Of a stretch of 64,000 nucleotides of DNA, positions 62,164-64,000 are shown piece by piece (positions within the stretch are counted from its first letter, which is position 1; every line of letters starts with the position of its first letter). The notes under the pieces were generated by a model. It did not search any database. It had not been told where the DNA came from and saw nothing but the letters and a program-made list of their open reading frames with translations. Origin of the DNA: Thalassotalea euphylliae (lineage in GTDB: Bacteria; Pseudomonadota; Gammaproteobacteria; Enterobacterales; Alteromonadaceae); NCBI RefSeq assembly GCF_003390335.1, contig NZ_QUOU01000001.1:1922001-1986000 (forward strand). Reading direction: 5' to 3'. The translations under genes were made by a program, and so were the position numbers.

Positions 62164-63447
62164 ATGTTTAGTCCAGTTGCCCGCGCTGCCACCCATCAGC
62201 AGCAAGTTATCCAGTTGCTCAAACAACGCAGTAAATTGCATCGCGCATTAGTATACGATAAAAGCCGAATGGCAACACTTGAACAGCATTTGTTAGCGCA
62301 TGTTTACGCTTTATGTGATGAAGAGTTTCTGCAATTAAAACCTCAGGTAAGCTATTTAGTTGAATCGCTAAAGGTTCTCTCAAATCAGTCATCGACTGGT
62401 GAGGTTATCGCCAAGTATTTCTCTGATGTTCAAGAAGCAGAACATCGCCAAGCCATCATTTTAGTGTGCTCGTTACTCTCAAATAAGCCTTCCGTAGAGA
62501 TGCAAACTCATTTACTTGATCTGCTGCTCTATCAACAATTTGACCTAGCGGATCTCGTTCAGCACTTTAAACTTAATTGGCAAGTAGAGGATTTGACTGC
62601 AGCTCGAAAAGCGCTTTTGAATGGTAGCATAGAGCCAACAACATCGCTTGTGAGCCTTTTGTTTAGTGTTAGCGAGATTAGTGACGAAGAGTTGTCAGCA
62701 GGTTATCAACATAACAATACTGATATCGCCGTTGCGTGTTTTGTGCGTGGGTTAAACTGCACCAATCACCGAAAAAGTGCGAACACAGCACTATTTAATC
62801 GTTTTTCACAAACTGATGATACGAAACAAAAAGCACGTTTACTTGAAATTGCTGGGCTGTCTGGCGACCCACAGTGGTTAGAGCCTTGCAAAGCCTTTTG
62901 CCTAGAACATCTTGAATTCGCATTTGATGTTTTGTGTCATTTTCAGCATGTAATCGCATTACCCCTGATAATTGAGCTAATGTCGGTAGCCCATACGGCT
63001 GAAGCTGCGTATCAAGTTTGGTTAACGCTTACAGAATACGAGCTGTTGATGACTCCTCAGCTAACGGATATCGATAACAAGCAGCAAATCGCAGGTAAAC
63101 AACGGTTTCCAAACATTAAACAAGCAGAGCTCTATCGACAACATACGCTTTCGCAAATAAAGCAAGCGAGCCATGCTGAAACAGGCAATGTTGTAACAAA
63201 GAGTGCTGAAACAAACAATGCCAAAACAAAGCGCGGTGAGAGATTGTTAAAGGGCGTGTTGTTTAATTCAGATTCTGCCGCGATAAAGCTTAGAACTTAT
63301 CAAGGATTAGCAGTACAAAGGTCACTGATATTTGCTGGCGCTATAAACCCAGTTCTCGAGTCTTATCAGCAAACATTAAGCGAGAACGCCTTTAGTCAGT
63401 TAATGACTACTGCCAACGTAACAGCAGGAGCAACTCATGCTGCATAA
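62164..63447 (+). CDS. TIGR02270-like (HEAT-type helical) T6SS accessory protein
   Basis: 427 residues, almost entirely helical, in pairs of helices that suggest HEAT-type repeats. The C-terminal GERLLKGVLFNSDSAAIKLRTYQGLAVQRSLIF resembles family TIGR02270, which is encoded beside DUF2169 proteins in T6SS loci. Its stop overlaps the next ATG. The role is unknown; likely part of cargo loading. Confidence 0.5.
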   Translation: MFSPVARAATHQQQVIQLLKQRSKLHRALVYDKSRMATLEQHLLAHVYALCDEEFLQLKPQVSYLVESLKVLSNQSSTGEVIAKYFSDVQEAEHRQAIILVCSLLSNKPSVEMQTHLLDLLLYQQFDLADLVQHFKLNWQVEDLTAARKALLNGSIEPTTSLVSLLFSVSEISDEELSAGYQHNNTDIAVACFVRGLNCTNHRKSANTALFNRFSQTDDTKQKARLLEIAGLSGDPQWLEPCKAFCLEHLEFAFDVLCHFQHVIALPLIIELMSVAHTAEAAYQVWLTLTEYELLMTPQLTDIDNKQQIAGKQRFPNIKQAELYRQHTLSQIKQASHAETGNVVTKSAETNNAKTKRGERLLKGVLFNSDSAAIKLRTYQGLAVQRSLIFAGAINPVLESYQQTLSENAFSQLMTTANVTAGATHAA

Positions 63448-64000
63448 TTTAACTCATTGGCATGCAACGATAGTGGATAACTGGCTGGCTAACAAGCAAG
63501 CGTGCAAAACCCTAATCGTTAAACAATCATTTGAATTTAGTGAGCAAGGGGATGTTTACCCACTAGATAAAAGTAATAACAGCACGGTAATTATTGCGGC
63601 TGATGAAATGCAGGGCGACCCTAAATGCAGCTCACTTATTGCGGCTTGTGAAACTGTACCTTTTAAACAAGGATTTGAGGTCTACGGAAACTTTACTGCA
63701 TACCCGCCCAAGGGGAAACAGGCAAAAGTGATAGAGGTGCATTTATCACTTTGTCAGATTACTAGTGCGCATGACCAGAATGATGAATCATGTAAGCCAG
63801 CGCCACTTTTTCATAAGGTCTTACGTGTCACGGGAGAAAGAACTTGGCAAGGGTCATTGCTCGGCACAAAAGCTTCTGATCCTAAGCCACTTTGCCCAGT
63901 ACCTCTGAGCTATGAGAATACCTTTGGTGGAATTGATGCTAATAAGGCAGATAAGACTTTTACATTTAATCCCGCAGGCACTGGTTATCGTGTAAAACAG
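63437..64000 (+). CDS. DUF2169 T6SS adaptor (3' end outside window)
   Basis: 188 codons are visible, from the ATG at 63437 (MLHNLTHWHATIVDN), overlapping the previous gene by 11 bases. The pattern LIVKQSFEFSEQGDVYPL, EVYGNFTAYPPKGKQ, KVLRVTGERTWQGSL and PLSYENTFGG is that of DUF2169 proteins, which are accessory proteins for loading effectors on VgrG or PAAR tips. An effector gene may therefore follow just beyond the window. Confidence 0.88.
   Translation, partial: MLHNLTHWHATIVDNWLANKQACKTLIVKQSFEFSEQGDVYPLDKSNNSTVIIAADEMQGDPKCSSLIAACETVPFKQGFEVYGNFTAYPPKGKQAKVIEVHLSLCQITSAHDQNDESCKPAPLFHKVLRVTGERTWQGSLLGTKASDPKPLCPVPLSYENTFGGIDANKADKTFTFNPAGTGYRVKQ

Noticed and set aside
1..64000. CRISPR array
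   Set aside because: No series of short direct repeats with regular unique spacers. The only short repeats are the TAAG run and the palindromic 210-bp units.

Overview
The window is a chromosomal segment of a marine gammaproteobacterium, most likely of the order Alteromonadales (Colwellia/Thalassotalea-like). This is inferred from the AT-leaning coding style, a TIGR02922-type small protein next to an Mpo1-like protein, the housekeeping order ubiG < > gyrA - serC - aroA - cmk - rpsA - ihfB - lapA - lapB, and a large periplasm-facing TonB receptor. No rRNA, tRNA or CRISPR array was seen.

Region 1 (1-12041) is the conserved core: ubiG (cut by the window start), an Mpo1-like membrane protein, a TIGR02922-type protein, gyrA, serC-aroA, cmk-rpsA, ihfB, and lapA-lapB, with clear hairpin terminators after gyrA and ihfB. 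Region 2 (12042-22584) is an insertion-rich, decaying island. It holds a cold-shock/excalibur fusion protein, a complete IS481-family element, remnants of genes, one IS256-family element, 1.6 kb of hairpin-rich non-coding repeats, a PrtN-like regulator, a 3'-truncated flagellin, and a nest of elements (IS3 inserted beside an IS481 end; a second IS256 inserted in an IS982 remnant, with a perfect 8-bp target duplication). Region 3 (22585-27726) returns to ordinary genes: a TonB-dependent receptor, a Nif3/YbgI-like protein and an ElyC/YdcF-like protein.

Region 4 (27727-37783, minus strand) is the most interesting part. A full-length VgrG carries a C-terminal toxin tip that looks like a RelA/SpoT-type nucleotide synthetase. 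Just downstream lies a stand-alone HD-domain protein of the small-alarmone-hydrolase type, which would be a logical enzymatic immunity protein. Further downstream are two more VgrG C-terminal cassettes without VgrG heads, each followed by its own candidate immunity gene. They share long near-identical stretches with the full vgrG and are separated by a 120-134 bp repeat. This looks like a recombinational store of alternative T6SS toxin tips.

Region 5 (37784-64000, plus strand) is a main type VI secretion cluster: an unknown protein, tssJ, tssK, tssL, tssM, tagF, tssA, tssB, tssC, two related small-protein/four-helix membrane protein modules, hcp, two more unknown genes, tssE, tssF, tssG, tssH (clpV), a plain vgrG, a DUF3540-like protein, a TIGR02270-like protein and the start of a DUF2169 protein (cut by the window end). 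The membrane complex (J, L, M), baseplate (K, A, E, F, G), sheath (B, C), tube (Hcp), spike (VgrG) and recycling ATPase (ClpV) are all present, so regions 4 and 5 together encode an apparently complete antibacterial weapon plus exchangeable warheads.
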